The translations under genes were made by a program, and so were the position numbers. Source: Streptomyces coacervatus (GTDB lineage Bacteria > Actinomycetota > Actinomycetes > Streptomycetales > Streptomycetaceae). From it: DNA of 64,000 nt. This document shows, in pieces, positions 35,531 through 44,575 of this stretch. Every line of letters starts with the position of its first letter. Within the stretch, counting starts at the first letter, position 1. Where the stretch lies: NCBI RefSeq assembly GCF_029223485.1, contig NZ_JARHTP010000007.1, positions 62,001-126,000 on the forward strand. Direction: 5' to 3'. Under the pieces are notes generated by a model. It worked only from the letters and a program-made list of their open reading frames with translations, searched no databases and was not told the DNA's origin.

Positions 35531-36952
35531 TCACACCAGTCGGACGTACTCGTAGTCGAACGGTTTGCCGTCGATCCCGTTCACCGGCGGCGCCACCCAG
35601 CTCGCGATCTTCCCGCGCTCGTACACCGGCTGCATCAACGACCGTACGAACGCCAGGTCTTCGGTGGTCGGCAGCCAGCGGTGGCGGCTCGCCTCCCAGG
35701 TCTCCTCGTCGACGATCGTGCCGTCGGGGGTGACATGGTGTCCGGCGGCGAGGCCGACATGGCGGTTGAAGCCGGGGTGCGGCAGCCGCAGCCGGAGGTC
35801 GATGCCGTGCTCGTCCAGGATGCGGTTCCAGCGGTTGACGCCGGTCCTGCAGTCGGCGATGTACTCGTCGCGCAGGTCGAGATTGAGGGCGAGCAGGGCG
35901 GGAACCTCCTCGCCGGTCCAAGTGCCGTCCTCGGCAGGCTTGTTGAGCACTACGCCGTCCTCGGTGAGCCGATGGTCGTCGCCCCGTCGCTCCTCCTGCC
36001 AGCGGCCCTTGAGCCCGGCGGTGTAGTAGTTCGCCGCGTTGGTGGAGGTCTCGCTGCCGAACAGGTCCAGGGACACCGTGTAGTGGAAGTTGATGTACTT
36101 CTGGACGATGTCGAGCGGGATGCCACCGCAGGCGGCGATGTCCAACGTGTCGTGCTCGCGGACGAGTTGGGCACTGCGGGTGACCACCCGGTCGACACCC
36201 GTCGTACCGACCATCATGTGGTGCGCCTCCTCCTTCAGCATGAAGGTGCAGGTCCGCGACAGCGGGTCGAAGGCGCTCTCCTTCAGCGAGCCGAGCTGGT
36301 ACTTGCCGTCCCGGTCGGTGAAGTAAGTGAACATGTAGAAGGCGAGCCAGTCGGCGGTCTCCTCGTTGAACGCGCCCAGGATGCGCGGCGAGTCGGGGCT
36401 GCCGGAGTTGCGGTGCAGCAGCGCCTCGGCCTCCTCGCGGCCCTCCCGGCCGAAGTAGGCGTGGAGCAGGTACACCATCGCCCACAGATGCCGCCCCTCC
36501 TCGACGTTGACCTGGAAGAGGTTGCGCAGGTCGTACAGGCTGGGTGCGGTCAGCCCGAGCAGCCGCTGCTGTTCCACCGACGCGGGCTCGGTGTCGCCCT
36601 GGACGACGATCAGCCGTTGCAGATCGGCGCGGTACTCGCCGGGTATCTGCTGCCAGACCGGCTCGCCCTTGTGCTCGCCGAAGGCCACCCGCCGGTCGGG
36701 GGTGGGCTCGGACAGAAAGATGCCCCACCGGTAGTCGGGCACGTTGACATGGCCGAAGTGCGCCCAGCCGTCCCGGCCGACCGAGACGGCAGTCCGCAGA
36801 TAGACGCCGTGGTTCTCCAGCGCGGGGCCCATCTCGCCCCACCAGCCGAGGAACCCCGGCTGCCAGCCCTCCAGGGCGCGCTGCAGCCGGCGGTCGTCGG
36901 CGAGGCCGACATTGTTGGGGATCTTGGAGTCGTAGTCGATGTCCGTGGGCAT
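35531..36952 (-). CDS. boxB: Benzoyl-CoA 2,3-epoxidase oxygenase subunit BoxB
   Basis: A 473-aa diiron protein from ATG 36952. Signatures: IPNNVGLADDRRLQRALE, PGFLGWWGEMGP, and likely metal ligands in NVEEGRHLWAMVY and MLKEEAHHMMVG. Known: BoxB, fed electrons by the reductase BoxA, makes 2,3-epoxybenzoyl-CoA with O2. No boxA is in this operon or window, so another reductase must serve it. Lies 4 nt after boxC. Confidence 0.93.
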   Translation of the reverse strand: MPTDIDYDSKIPNNVGLADDRRLQRALEGWQPGFLGWWGEMGPALENHGVYLRTAVSVGRDGWAHFGHVNVPDYRWGIFLSEPTPDRRVAFGEHKGEPVWQQIPGEYRADLQRLIVVQGDTEPASVEQQRLLGLTAPSLYDLRNLFQVNVEEGRHLWAMVYLLHAYFGREGREEAEALLHRNSGSPDSPRILGAFNEETADWLAFYMFTYFTDRDGKYQLGSLKESAFDPLSRTCTFMLKEEAHHMMVGTTGVDRVVTRSAQLVREHDTLDIAACGGIPLDIVQKYINFHYTVSLDLFGSETSTNAANYYTAGLKGRWQEERRGDDHRLTEDGVVLNKPAEDGTWTGEEVPALLALNLDLRDEYIADCRTGVNRWNRILDEHGIDLRLRLPHPGFNRHVGLAAGHHVTPDGTIVDEETWEASRHRWLPTTEDLAFVRSLMQPVYERGKIASWVAPPVNGIDGKPFDYEYVRLV

Positions 36953-36956
36953 CGGG

Positions 36957-38585
36957 TCACACTCGCTTCCGGTCGTAGACCGCCCGCTGCCCGGTGCCGT
37001 AGCGGCGCAACGCACCTTCCGGTCCAGAGGCGTTGGGCCTTACGAAGATCCAGTTCTGCCAGGCGCTGAGCCGACCGAAGATCTTGGTCTCCATGGTCTC
37101 CGGCCCGACGAACCGGTGGTTGGCCTCCATCCCGGTCAGCGCGTCCGGGCTCAGCGCCGCCCGCTGCTCCAGGACGAGCCGGACCTCGTCCTCCCAGTCG
37201 ATGTCGTCGGGCGCGTCGGTGACGAGGCCGAGCTCGCGCGCCCGGGCGGGGGACAGGGGGCGCCCGGCCTCGCGGTGCAGCCGGTCGAGGTGGTCGTCGT
37301 GGCCGTAGAAGCGGGACTGGAGCCGGGACAGTCCGTTGCCCATGGGGAAGACGCCGAAGTTGGCCTCGGAGAGGGTGAGTCGGGCCCGTTCCTCGCTGTC
37401 CGGGTCCTCGATCGGCGGCCCGTCCAGCATGTACTGCAGATCGCAGGCCAGGGCCAGTTCCAGCAGCAGCCCGGTGAAGCAGCTGCCCGGTTCGACCAGC
37501 GCGACGAGGCTGCGGCTGGTGACGTCGAGGCGTTTGAGGGTGCGCTTGTAGTAGTGCAGGATCTCGTTCGCCAGCCAGTCGTCCTTGGCGCTCAACAGCC
37601 GCTGCTCATGGGCGAGTACGAGCGCGGGGTCGCCCTCGGTGCGCAGCACCCAGGTGCCGGGCTCGGGCTCGTTCGTCCGCAACCGGAGGATCAGGTCGTC
37701 GAGTTCGCGGGTGAGGGTGAGCAGCCAGCCGTCCCCGTCGGCGTCGTCGGGCCCTCGTGCGGTGATGTGGACGAGCCCGGCCGGGCGGTCGAACTCGGCG
37801 CGGACATAGCGGTAGAAGAGCCCCTGCTCGTTGATCTCCCGTTCCAGCGGGGTCAGTTGGATGCCCCGGATGTCCGCCGCACGGGGACTGCGGGCCGCCG
37901 CCTCCCTCGCCCGCTGCTCGACGACCGCGCGAAACTCCCGCCGCGGCACCACCTCGTCCACCAGCCGCCAGTCCACCGCCGTCCTGCCGCGTACGCCGTC
38001 GGGGCGGGTGGCGAAGACGTCGGCCAGGTCCTTGCGCACCCGCCGCTTGTCCGTCAGCCGGGTCAGCCCGCCGGTGCCGGGCAGCACGCCCAGCAGTGGC
38101 ACCTCGGGCAGTGCGACCGAGGAGGAGTTGTCGTCGATCAGCAGGATCTCGTCGCAGGCGAGCGCGAGCTCGTAACCACCGCCCGCGCAGGAGCCGTTGA
38201 CCGCCGCGACGAACGTGAGCCCCGAGTGCTCGGAGGCGTCCTCCATGCCGTTGCGGGTCTCGTTGGTGAACTTGCAGAAGTTCACCTTCCACTCGTGCGG
38301 GGAGGCCGCGAGCATCCGGATGTTCGCCCCGGCGCAGAAGACCTTCTCCTTGGCGCTGGTCACCACCACGGCCCGCACCTGCGGGTGCTCGAACCGCAGC
38401 CGCTGCACGGCGTCGTACAGCTCGATGTCCACACCGAGGTCGTAGGAGTTGAGCTTCAGCTCGTACCCCGGGACCAGTCCGCCCTGCTCGTCGACGTCCA
38501 GCTCCAGCCAGGCGACCGGGCCGTCGGTCCGCAGTTTCCAGTGCCGGTACGTGTCCGGGCTCCGGTCGAAGGACACCTCCACCAT
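36957..38585 (-). CDS. boxC: 2,3-epoxybenzoyl-CoA dihydrolase BoxC
   Basis: A 542-aa double crotonase-fold protein. The N-terminal unit has VVVTSAKEKVFCAGANIRML and AVNGSCAGGGYELALACDEI; the C-terminal half contains SLVALVEPGSCFTGLLLELALACD and SEANFGVFPMGNGLSRLQ. Known: BoxC opens the epoxide with two waters, releasing formate and 3,4-dehydroadipyl-CoA semialdehyde. The next enzyme, BoxD, is absent from the window. First gene of the operon. Confidence 0.93.
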   Translation of the reverse strand: MVEVSFDRSPDTYRHWKLRTDGPVAWLELDVDEQGGLVPGYELKLNSYDLGVDIELYDAVQRLRFEHPQVRAVVVTSAKEKVFCAGANIRMLAASPHEWKVNFCKFTNETRNGMEDASEHSGLTFVAAVNGSCAGGGYELALACDEILLIDDNSSSVALPEVPLLGVLPGTGGLTRLTDKRRVRKDLADVFATRPDGVRGRTAVDWRLVDEVVPRREFRAVVEQRAREAAARSPRAADIRGIQLTPLEREINEQGLFYRYVRAEFDRPAGLVHITARGPDDADGDGWLLTLTRELDDLILRLRTNEPEPGTWVLRTEGDPALVLAHEQRLLSAKDDWLANEILHYYKRTLKRLDVTSRSLVALVEPGSCFTGLLLELALACDLQYMLDGPPIEDPDSEERARLTLSEANFGVFPMGNGLSRLQSRFYGHDDHLDRLHREAGRPLSPARARELGLVTDAPDDIDWEDEVRLVLEQRAALSPDALTGMEANHRFVGPETMETKIFGRLSAWQNWIFVRPNASGPEGALRRYGTGQRAVYDRKRV

Positions 38586-38629
38586 GACGACGCCTCCTCG
38601 GGTCGGCAGGGGTACCGATTCAGCGATCC

Positions 38630-38666
38630 TCTACAGAGTTACGGCACTACGTCAAGGTTCTGTAGA
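38630..38666. promoter_or_regulatory. Candidate operator upstream of boxC
   Basis: TCTACAGA (38630-38637) and TCTGTAGA (38659-38666) are exact inverted repeats with a 21-nt spacer, 45-81 nt upstream of the boxC ATG. Related dyad before the PaaX-like gene at 32982-33020. Confidence 0.5.
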
Positions 38667-38804
38667 ACAAAGAGGCGGAGGTGTCGAGGTGCACCCGGGT
38701 GCGAGCGAGGTTCGTACCGGTGTGCGAACCCTGGGGTAAAAGCATTGATCACGGAACAGCTGTGCCGCATATGGCTATCGCGAAGTTCGGGCATGAATAA
38801 GGCA

Positions 38805-38817
38805 GTTGCTGTGCAAC
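38805..38817. promoter_or_regulatory. Short palindrome upstream of the helicase operon
   Basis: GTTGC-tgt-GCAAC, an exact hyphenated palindrome 71-83 nt before the helicase GTG. Possible repressor site for the operon; no family assigned. Confidence 0.3.
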
Positions 38818-38887
38818 ACTGGCGCTGAGGGGAGTGCGGCAGTCGCTGTGTGAGATGTGGCGGATTGCTGAGTGATCGGGGGGCCCG

Positions 38888-41800
38888 GTGGGGGACGAAA
38901 CGTGGTACCTGGACGCCGACTGGACGTCGATTCCCTTGGGGCGGGGCGAAGGCTCCGCCAAATCGGCGAGAGAACGGTACGGAGACGACGCGGAATGGGT
39001 GCGTCGGTGGAGCTGCTATGCGCAGCTGATGAGCGAGGCGGCCGTACATGCGGACGAGGACGTGTACGAGATCCTCGGTGACCTTCATCTGCGGATCTAC
39101 CAAGACTTGATCGCACCAGATCTGCTTGAGCCGTCCCCCGGGGAGCGGGGCAGGTTCTTGCTCGATTCGGTGATCCGACCAGTCCTCACCAACCTGTACG
39201 ACGAGAAGGACGCATCACTGTCCCTGGAGGGATCGCCCCAGGTCCAGGTCAAGTCGCGTGAGGCGATCTACGCCTGGTACTGGGCGATAAACGCCCGACG
39301 GTCATGGAAAGAAGCGGCCCGCAAATGGCAGGCGGCCATTCCCGGGGGACAAACCTGGCGTCAGCCCGAGCGGACGATCAAGGAGCGCATGTGGGCGGAA
39401 GGACTGTTCGACCCTGGGGCCTTCCCACCACTTGCGGCCCCGGGACTCCGCCTCATCACGGAGCGACTGGATGACCTGTTGCGGCCATTCGCCCGTGACC
39501 GGGTGTCGGAGGGGACCAGTCTGCTGTCGCGGTTGCTTCCGATGGCGATTGCCGAGAAGGTGGGTAACGCCTCCAGGGACCTTGCGGCGAAACGTGCCCA
39601 GTACTCACCGGACGTGCTGGTGAACCTCGGTATCGACGAGCACGGCCAGACCGACCTGATGGCCAAGGCGCTTCCTCGACTGCTCGAATGCATCGCGAAG
39701 CAGCGGTCAATGCTCCTGCTCGGCCCCACATCGAGCGGCAAGAGCCGAATCGGGCGGATCGCCGTGTGCCACGCGATCACCCGCGCACGTCGGCGCCATG
39801 GCCGTGCGATTGTGCTCATTCCGACCAAGGCCCTGGTCAGCCAGGCTGTCGACGAATGGAAGGAATTCCTCGGGGGAACAGAGTTCGAGCAATGGCGCAT
39901 CGTGCCGGGCTCTCGGGACTATCCGCAGAACGACGAGGCCATCGTCCGGGGCGAATTCGATGTGGCCGTGATCATCCCGGAGAAGCTCGCGGGTTTGATG
40001 GCCGGCGGCATGACGTTGAACGGCTGCGATCTGATCGTCGTCGACGAGTTGCAGAACCTGTCGGATCCAGACCGCGGGCCCCGGCTGGAAATGCTCCTGA
40101 CTGCTATTCGTGCGTCCTACCAGGTGCCCATCCTGGGCTTGTCGGCGACGCTGACCCCCGCAGCGGCGGAAGACGTGCGGGCCTGGTTGGAGATCAGCGC
40201 GGACGACGTCGTACGAGTGCAGAGACGACCGGTCCCCCTCAACATCATCGTCCGCGACGATCGCCAGGTCTGCGAGCGACGCGCTGAGAACGGTCAACTC
40301 GAGAGGAGTTCCGAGGACTTGGGGGCCGTGCTGCGGCAGTGGAGGAAGGACCCGCTGCTCAAGGTCCAGCTCGATCGCGCTCGGGTTTACGACCGGGCAC
40401 TCGCCGTGGCAGTGAAGCTGTTGAAGGATGACAGACGCGGCGTCCGCAGCGTGTTGTGCTTCGTCGGTTCCCGGCAGCATGCCCAGGAACTTGCCGAGGT
40501 GGCGCAGGTGCTGCTCAGCCGCGACTCGGACATGGGACAGGTGGATCCGGCGGCCAGCCCTTTCGCGGGTCGGTTCGGGACTCTGAACGAGCAGGACGTG
40601 CGTGAACGTCACCGGGCCTTCTTCAGGTTCCCTCAGACCACCGTGCGGGACTCGGTCGAGAAGTCGGTGCGTACGGGGGTCGGCTACCACTCGGCCCGGC
40701 TCGAACAAGGCCTGCGCAGCGTGGTCGAGCGAGCGTTTCGGGACGGCCTGATACGCCTGCTGTTCGCCACCGACACGCTGAAACTCGGCATCAACCTGCC
40801 GGCCGACGCGGTGGTGGTGGGCTCGCTGACCACGCCTACCGGCGGGCGCACCAGCCAGGTACTCAACCGTGACACGGTTGCCCAGCGCCTCGGCCGCGCA
40901 GGCCGTCTCGGCCTCGGCACCGGACCCAGTCCTCGTGGTTACGGCTATCTGGTGATCCCGCAGGCCCGCCTGGCGAAGTCCGCGGTCGACTTCCAGGACA
41001 CGGACCTGCTCGGTCTGGCGAGTCATGTGACCGCCTTGTACGAAGGCGAGCCCAAGGTCGACCGGGCGTTGCGTGCGCTGTCGGACGTGAACGCCGTATA
41101 CCGCCACTATGTCGACTACACCTCCGAGGGCGCGACGATCGCCTCACAGGTGGACGACCGTTGGTTTGCAGCCGAACTGCTCCACTGGGCCGTGCAGCAC
41201 AGGAGTCCGTTCGCCGAGGAAGCCCTTGGCACGCGGCTGGACGCGCTGTACCGGGCGTCGCTGGGCGCCGTCAACGGGGCAGCACCGCCGGACCAGGGCA
41301 CCGTCGTGGGCATGCTGCGGGACAACCGGCTGATCGGCCGCACCAGCGGCTCGGCCGATGACACGGATTCCCCTCACTGGGTGGTCACCGGCCTCGGCCG
41401 GGCGGTCAGTACCTCCGGGTTGCCTTTCGCCGATGCCCGTGTAGTGGAACAGCTCGTGGCGGAGGCGGCTCTCGGAGCCGGCGACCTGACCCTGCTGTGG
41501 ATCGCCGCGCGGTCACAGCATGTCAGGGACACCATGAGCTGGCTCTCCGTCGTTCCGGCCGCAGGAGACGAAGAGCGTGAGAGAGAGCAGCGTGTGCGCG
41601 TACTGCGGTTGGCAGCCGTCCTGGGCGCTTCGGACCTGGATGAACGCAGGAAAAAGGCGAGCTACCTTGCCAACGACGAGTTCGTGCGACACCTCGGGGA
41701 GGACGATCTGATTGGCCGAGGGGTGGTCGCCGACGAGCTGAGGCACCTGTTGACAGGGCCCGCCGAAAACCCCGGGTTGGAAGCTGTCACCGCTCTGTTG

Positions 41801-43084
41801 CGCGCGTGTGTGATGGTGCTCTGGAAGATCGGTTGTCCGCTCAGCCAGATCGCAGCGGCTGTTGAGAAGAACACCCGTGTCACCACCGCACGGCCCATGG
41901 GCCCCCGAGAAGTGGCAGTGCACGCCACCGACGTGCGGAACCTGGGAGAGAACGCCAGCTATCTCTTCGACGCTGCCCGCGAGTTGTCGGGAGTGCGACC
42001 TCAGGGGACTGTGTTCCGCCGGTTCGAGGCACTGGGCGAGTCGGTGGAGCTCGGCGTGCCGAGCATCCTCGGGCCACTGGCGAGGCTCTCCTTGCCGACC
42101 ACACACCGCGAGCGCATCGTGCGGCTTGTCCCGTTTCTGCCCGCCGCCATCGGCAAGGGGATCGATCATCTCGGCGATGTCGTCGACCGCTTTCTGAGCC
42201 GACCCCGCACGAAGGCACAGAACACCAGCGAGGCACGGTACTTTCACGAGTTCTTCCTCAGCGAGAATGAACGGGCTCAGATCAGGCGCGAGCTGGACGT
42301 CCAGGAGCAGAGCCGTAAGCGAGGTGTGCGACTGCCGCCCGGGTTCGGCAGGTTCCGAGTTCCCGGCTACAGCGACCACCGTTTCTCGGACGTGCTCGAT
42401 CGCCTCTGCCCCGACAACGCCGACACCGCGCTTCAGGATGTTGCAGCCCTGCTGTCCGCCTTCGGGCTGGATACCGAGTTGGATCAGCTGTCCGGCATGC
42501 TCACGGTGTCCACGCCGCTGGATTCCCGGTTGCGCCGCAGGATCGCCGTGCATATGGAGGACTTCGGTGTGCAGCAGCTGCTGGCAGCGAGAGGAAACAC
42601 TGACATCGTCGTGGCCTGCGGGGGAGTCACCTCGGGCGTGAGGTTGGCATTTCCGGAGTCCAACCACAACCCGGTGGTGGTCCAACCGGCCATCCTCCTG
42701 GAGACGTTGGGCCGCATCATGCAGCTCGCTCAGGCAGAGGGCTTGATCCACGATCCGGCGGCCTCGCCCATGGAGGCCGCGAAGTCCATTGAGGACCTCC
42801 TCAGACAGCGGGCTGAAGGATTCGAGACCGAGAGCGAGGACTGGGAAGACAACGAGGCGGTGACGGATGACCTGGACGAAGCCGGCGACTGGATCTTGCC
42901 GTCGGGCACGCCGACGGGTCCGGACGAAGGTGTGCGCACGGTCGGGCACCGGTTGCTTAGGCTGCTGACGGCCGCTCCCCCCATGCTGGGGCGCAGCGAA
43001 CTCAACCGGTTGGTCGCCGGATTCCAAGTGGCACCGCCACCGGCGGACGAGAGCGCCGAGTCCGTGGTCCGGGGAGCAGACTGA
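38888..43084 (+). CDS. Giant Ski2-like DExH helicase (1398 aa)
   Basis: Starts at GTG 38888 after GGGGGG. After a 270-residue helical N-terminal region come the SF2 motifs: Walker A LLLGPTSSGKS (about 279-286), Ia VLIPTKALVSQ, motif II VDELQNL (about 386), LSATLT (about 419), helicase-C FVGSRQHAQ (about 524), motif V TLKLGINLPADAVVVG and motif VI QRLGRAGRLG (about 665). Motifs V and VI resemble Ski2/Mtr4/Lhr-type RNA helicases. The 700-residue C-terminal extension has no recognised domain; it is largely helical with an acidic stretch (EDWEDNEAVTDDLDEAGDW). Third-position GC seems lower than in neighbours. Overlaps the next ATG by 1 nt. Known defence helicases differ in partners; function unproven. 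Confidence 0.85.
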   Translation: MGDETWYLDADWTSIPLGRGEGSAKSARERYGDDAEWVRRWSCYAQLMSEAAVHADEDVYEILGDLHLRIYQDLIAPDLLEPSPGERGRFLLDSVIRPVLTNLYDEKDASLSLEGSPQVQVKSREAIYAWYWAINARRSWKEAARKWQAAIPGGQTWRQPERTIKERMWAEGLFDPGAFPPLAAPGLRLITERLDDLLRPFARDRVSEGTSLLSRLLPMAIAEKVGNASRDLAAKRAQYSPDVLVNLGIDEHGQTDLMAKALPRLLECIAKQRSMLLLGPTSSGKSRIGRIAVCHAITRARRRHGRAIVLIPTKALVSQAVDEWKEFLGGTEFEQWRIVPGSRDYPQNDEAIVRGEFDVAVIIPEKLAGLMAGGMTLNGCDLIVVDELQNLSDPDRGPRLEMLLTAIRASYQVPILGLSATLTPAAAEDVRAWLEISADDVVRVQRRPVPLNIIVRDDRQVCERRAENGQLERSSEDLGAVLRQWRKDPLLKVQLDRARVYDRALAVAVKLLKDDRRGVRSVLCFVGSRQHAQELAEVAQVLLSRDSDMGQVDPAASPFAGRFGTLNEQDVRERHRAFFRFPQTTVRDSVEKSVRTGVGYHSARLEQGLRSVVERAFRDGLIRLLFATDTLKLGINLPADAVVVGSLTTPTGGRTSQVLNRDTVAQRLGRAGRLGLGTGPSPRGYGYLVIPQARLAKSAVDFQDTDLLGLASHVTALYEGEPKVDRALRALSDVNAVYRHYVDYTSEGATIASQVDDRWFAAELLHWAVQHRSPFAEEALGTRLDALYRASLGAVNGAAPPDQGTVVGMLRDNRLIGRTSGSADDTDSPHWVVTGLGRAVSTSGLPFADARVVEQLVAEAALGAGDLTLLWIAARSQHVRDTMSWLSVVPAAGDEEREREQRVRVLRLAAVLGASDLDERRKKASYLANDEFVRHLGEDDLIGRGVVADELRHLLTGPAENPGLEAVTALLRACVMVLWKIGCPLSQIAAAVEKNTRVTTARPMGPREVAVHATDVRNLGENASYLFDAARELSGVRPQGTVFRRFEALGESVELGVPSILGPLARLSLPTTHRERIVRLVPFLPAAIGKGIDHLGDVVDRFLSRPRTKAQNTSEARYFHEFFLSENERAQIRRELDVQEQSRKRGVRLPPGFGRFRVPGYSDHRFSDVLDRLCPDNADTALQDVAALLSAFGLDTELDQLSGMLTVSTPLDSRLRRRIAVHMEDFGVQQLLAARGNTDIVVACGGVTSGVRLAFPESNHNPVVVQPAILLETLGRIMQLAQAEGLIHDPAASPMEAAKSIEDLLRQRAEGFETESEDWEDNEAVTDDLDEAGDWILPSGTPTGPDEGVRTVGHRLLRLLTAAPPMLGRSELNRLVAGFQVAPPPADESAESVVRGAD

Positions 43085-44166
43085 TGGGGCGATTCGACCT
43101 GGGAGTCTTCGTCGACGCCCATCACCTCTTCGACGTCGGTCCGCACGAACAGAGTGCCTCCGTGGTGCTGTCGCTGATCGAGGCCGCAGCCGAGGAGCAG
43201 TGCATGTCGTACGGCGTGGCCAATCGGCTCGTCGTGGCTGATTGCTCCGATGGCCAGGCGAGAGACATTGCCGAGGACTTCGGTACACATGGATTCGTCA
43301 TCCGACATGTGCCGCGCGACGCACCCCTCACGAGGGCCAGTGTGTTGACGGCTGAGATCGTCCAGGCCACGGTAGGCCGAGAGGAGCTGCGGACGGTCGC
43401 CGTCGTCGCCGACCCGGAGGTGCCGCTGTCCGTCGCCGACGCCCTGCATCGGGCCGGCCGGGCGCTGATCGCGTGCATGGCGGGACACACACGGGGCATC
43501 CCGGCTGTTGACCGCGTCATCAACCTCGCTCTGGACCGGGACAAGCTCCGCCCCCTCATCCACGCGGCGGCCAGCAGCCTGATCCAGTCCGGTCGGGAGG
43601 AGGTACAGGTGCACGAGTTCGCAGGCGTCCTGCGGAGTCTGCAACCCGGATTCGAGGCGAATGCTTACGGCATGCAGTTGAAGAAGCTGGTGCAGCAGTT
43701 GTCGGGGCCGGAGTTCCACGTCCTCGAACCCGACCGTATTGTGCTGAGAGCGCGGGCTGCCCCCGGCGCATCCCGGCAGAAGGCTCAGATCGGTATGGGG
43801 GCTTCGAGCCTCAACGGTGAAGGTTCCGGATCGTCGCTGACGAGAACCATGAGAGAAGCCGCGCAGGTACTCCCCACGATCTCTCCCATCAACGAGGACT
43901 CTGTGGTGCAGGCGCTGCGTTCGGTGCTGGGTGTCGCGGCAGACCGGCACCAGCTGCGTGACGCCGCCATTGAGCAGGGGCTTAGCATTCAAGTGGTGTG
44001 CGCGGGCCTGGGCGTCGTTGCCAACGGATACGCAAAGCTCGGCCACAAGACGCTGGAGCTCTGCCATCAGGCGGTCGCCGGCACGGCGTGGCGGGTGGAG
44101 CGCAACGAGTCACAACCCGAGCAGATCCGCCTATGGCTGACTGCCGACCCCACCGCGCCTGCATAG
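43084..44166 (+). CDS. NYN-like / LOTUS (OST-HTH)-like protein
   Basis: A 360-aa protein whose ATG overlaps the helicase stop (TGATG). Residues 1-160 look like a NYN/PIN Rossmann-type domain: FDLGVFVDAHHLF with the first acidic residue, RLVVADCSDGQARDIAEDFG, ELRTVAVVADPEVPLSVADA, LHRAGRALIACMAG. The usual S-G-D-S-D motif reads ADPEV, so nuclease activity may be altered or lost. Residues about 175-225 (FAGVLRSLQPGFEANAYGMQ to RIVLRAR) fit a LOTUS/OST-HTH RNA-binding domain; residues 280-355 may be a second one (YAKLGHKTLELC, IRLWL). Domain calls are by pattern only. Tightly coupled to the helicase. Confidence 0.6.
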   Translation: MGRFDLGVFVDAHHLFDVGPHEQSASVVLSLIEAAAEEQCMSYGVANRLVVADCSDGQARDIAEDFGTHGFVIRHVPRDAPLTRASVLTAEIVQATVGREELRTVAVVADPEVPLSVADALHRAGRALIACMAGHTRGIPAVDRVINLALDRDKLRPLIHAAASSLIQSGREEVQVHEFAGVLRSLQPGFEANAYGMQLKKLVQQLSGPEFHVLEPDRIVLRARAAPGASRQKAQIGMGASSLNGEGSGSSLTRTMREAAQVLPTISPINEDSVVQALRSVLGVAADRHQLRDAAIEQGLSIQVVCAGLGVVANGYAKLGHKTLELCHQAVAGTAWRVERNESQPEQIRLWLTADPTAPA

Positions 44167-44299
44167 CACCGTACGTGCAGCACCCGCCATTCCCCGGTGA
44201 GTTCCCCGAGCCGACTCAGGGAGCTCGTCGTCTTCCCCGTTTCCCGCACCCATGCTGGACGCCAGTCCGGAAGGTATCCGGCAGAAACGGAGAATCGAC

Positions 44300-44518
44300 A
44301 TGAGCAGGAACAAGCGTCGGCGCATGCGTCAGGCGGACGCCTCCGCGTCGGTCACGGATCACACCATCGGTGATGCGCTGACCGGCGGCAGCGACCCACA
44401 GGCACGGCACGGGACGGCTGATACCGGGCGACCACCTCGGTGGGGCACTTTGCCGACGTGGCTGCAGGTGCTGGATGCGCTCGTACGCGTCATCGATGTG
44501 GTGTTGCGCCTGTTGTGA
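44300..44518 (+). CDS. Small basic protein (72 aa) of the helicase operon
   Basis: From ATG 44300 it reads MSRNKRRRMRQADASAS, a polar middle, then WLQVLDALVRVIDVVLRLL as a hydrophobic/amphipathic C-terminal helix. An earlier ATG at 44252 adds 16 residues. No family known. Its basic start plus terminal helix could mediate nucleic-acid or membrane contact. 133 nt after the NYN-like gene, same strand; its TGA is in the frame that continues into the next gene. Confidence 0.5.
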   Translation: MSRNKRRRMRQADASASVTDHTIGDALTGGSDPQARHGTADTGRPPRWGTLPTWLQVLDALVRVIDVVLRLL

Positions 44519-44524
44519 CTACTT

Positions 44525-44553
44525 CCGGGGGCGGTTGTCGACGCCGCCCCCGG
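44525..44553 (+). terminator. Strong GC hairpin inside the helicase operon
   Basis: CCGGGGGCGG and CCGCCCCCGG form an exact 10-bp stem with a 9-nt loop, 6 nt after the small-protein stop and 7 nt before AAGGAG. It could terminate or attenuate transcription into the fourth gene, or control access to its ribosome binding site. Confidence 0.6.
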
Positions 44554-44575
44554 GCAGCGAAAGGAGCTGAGAACG

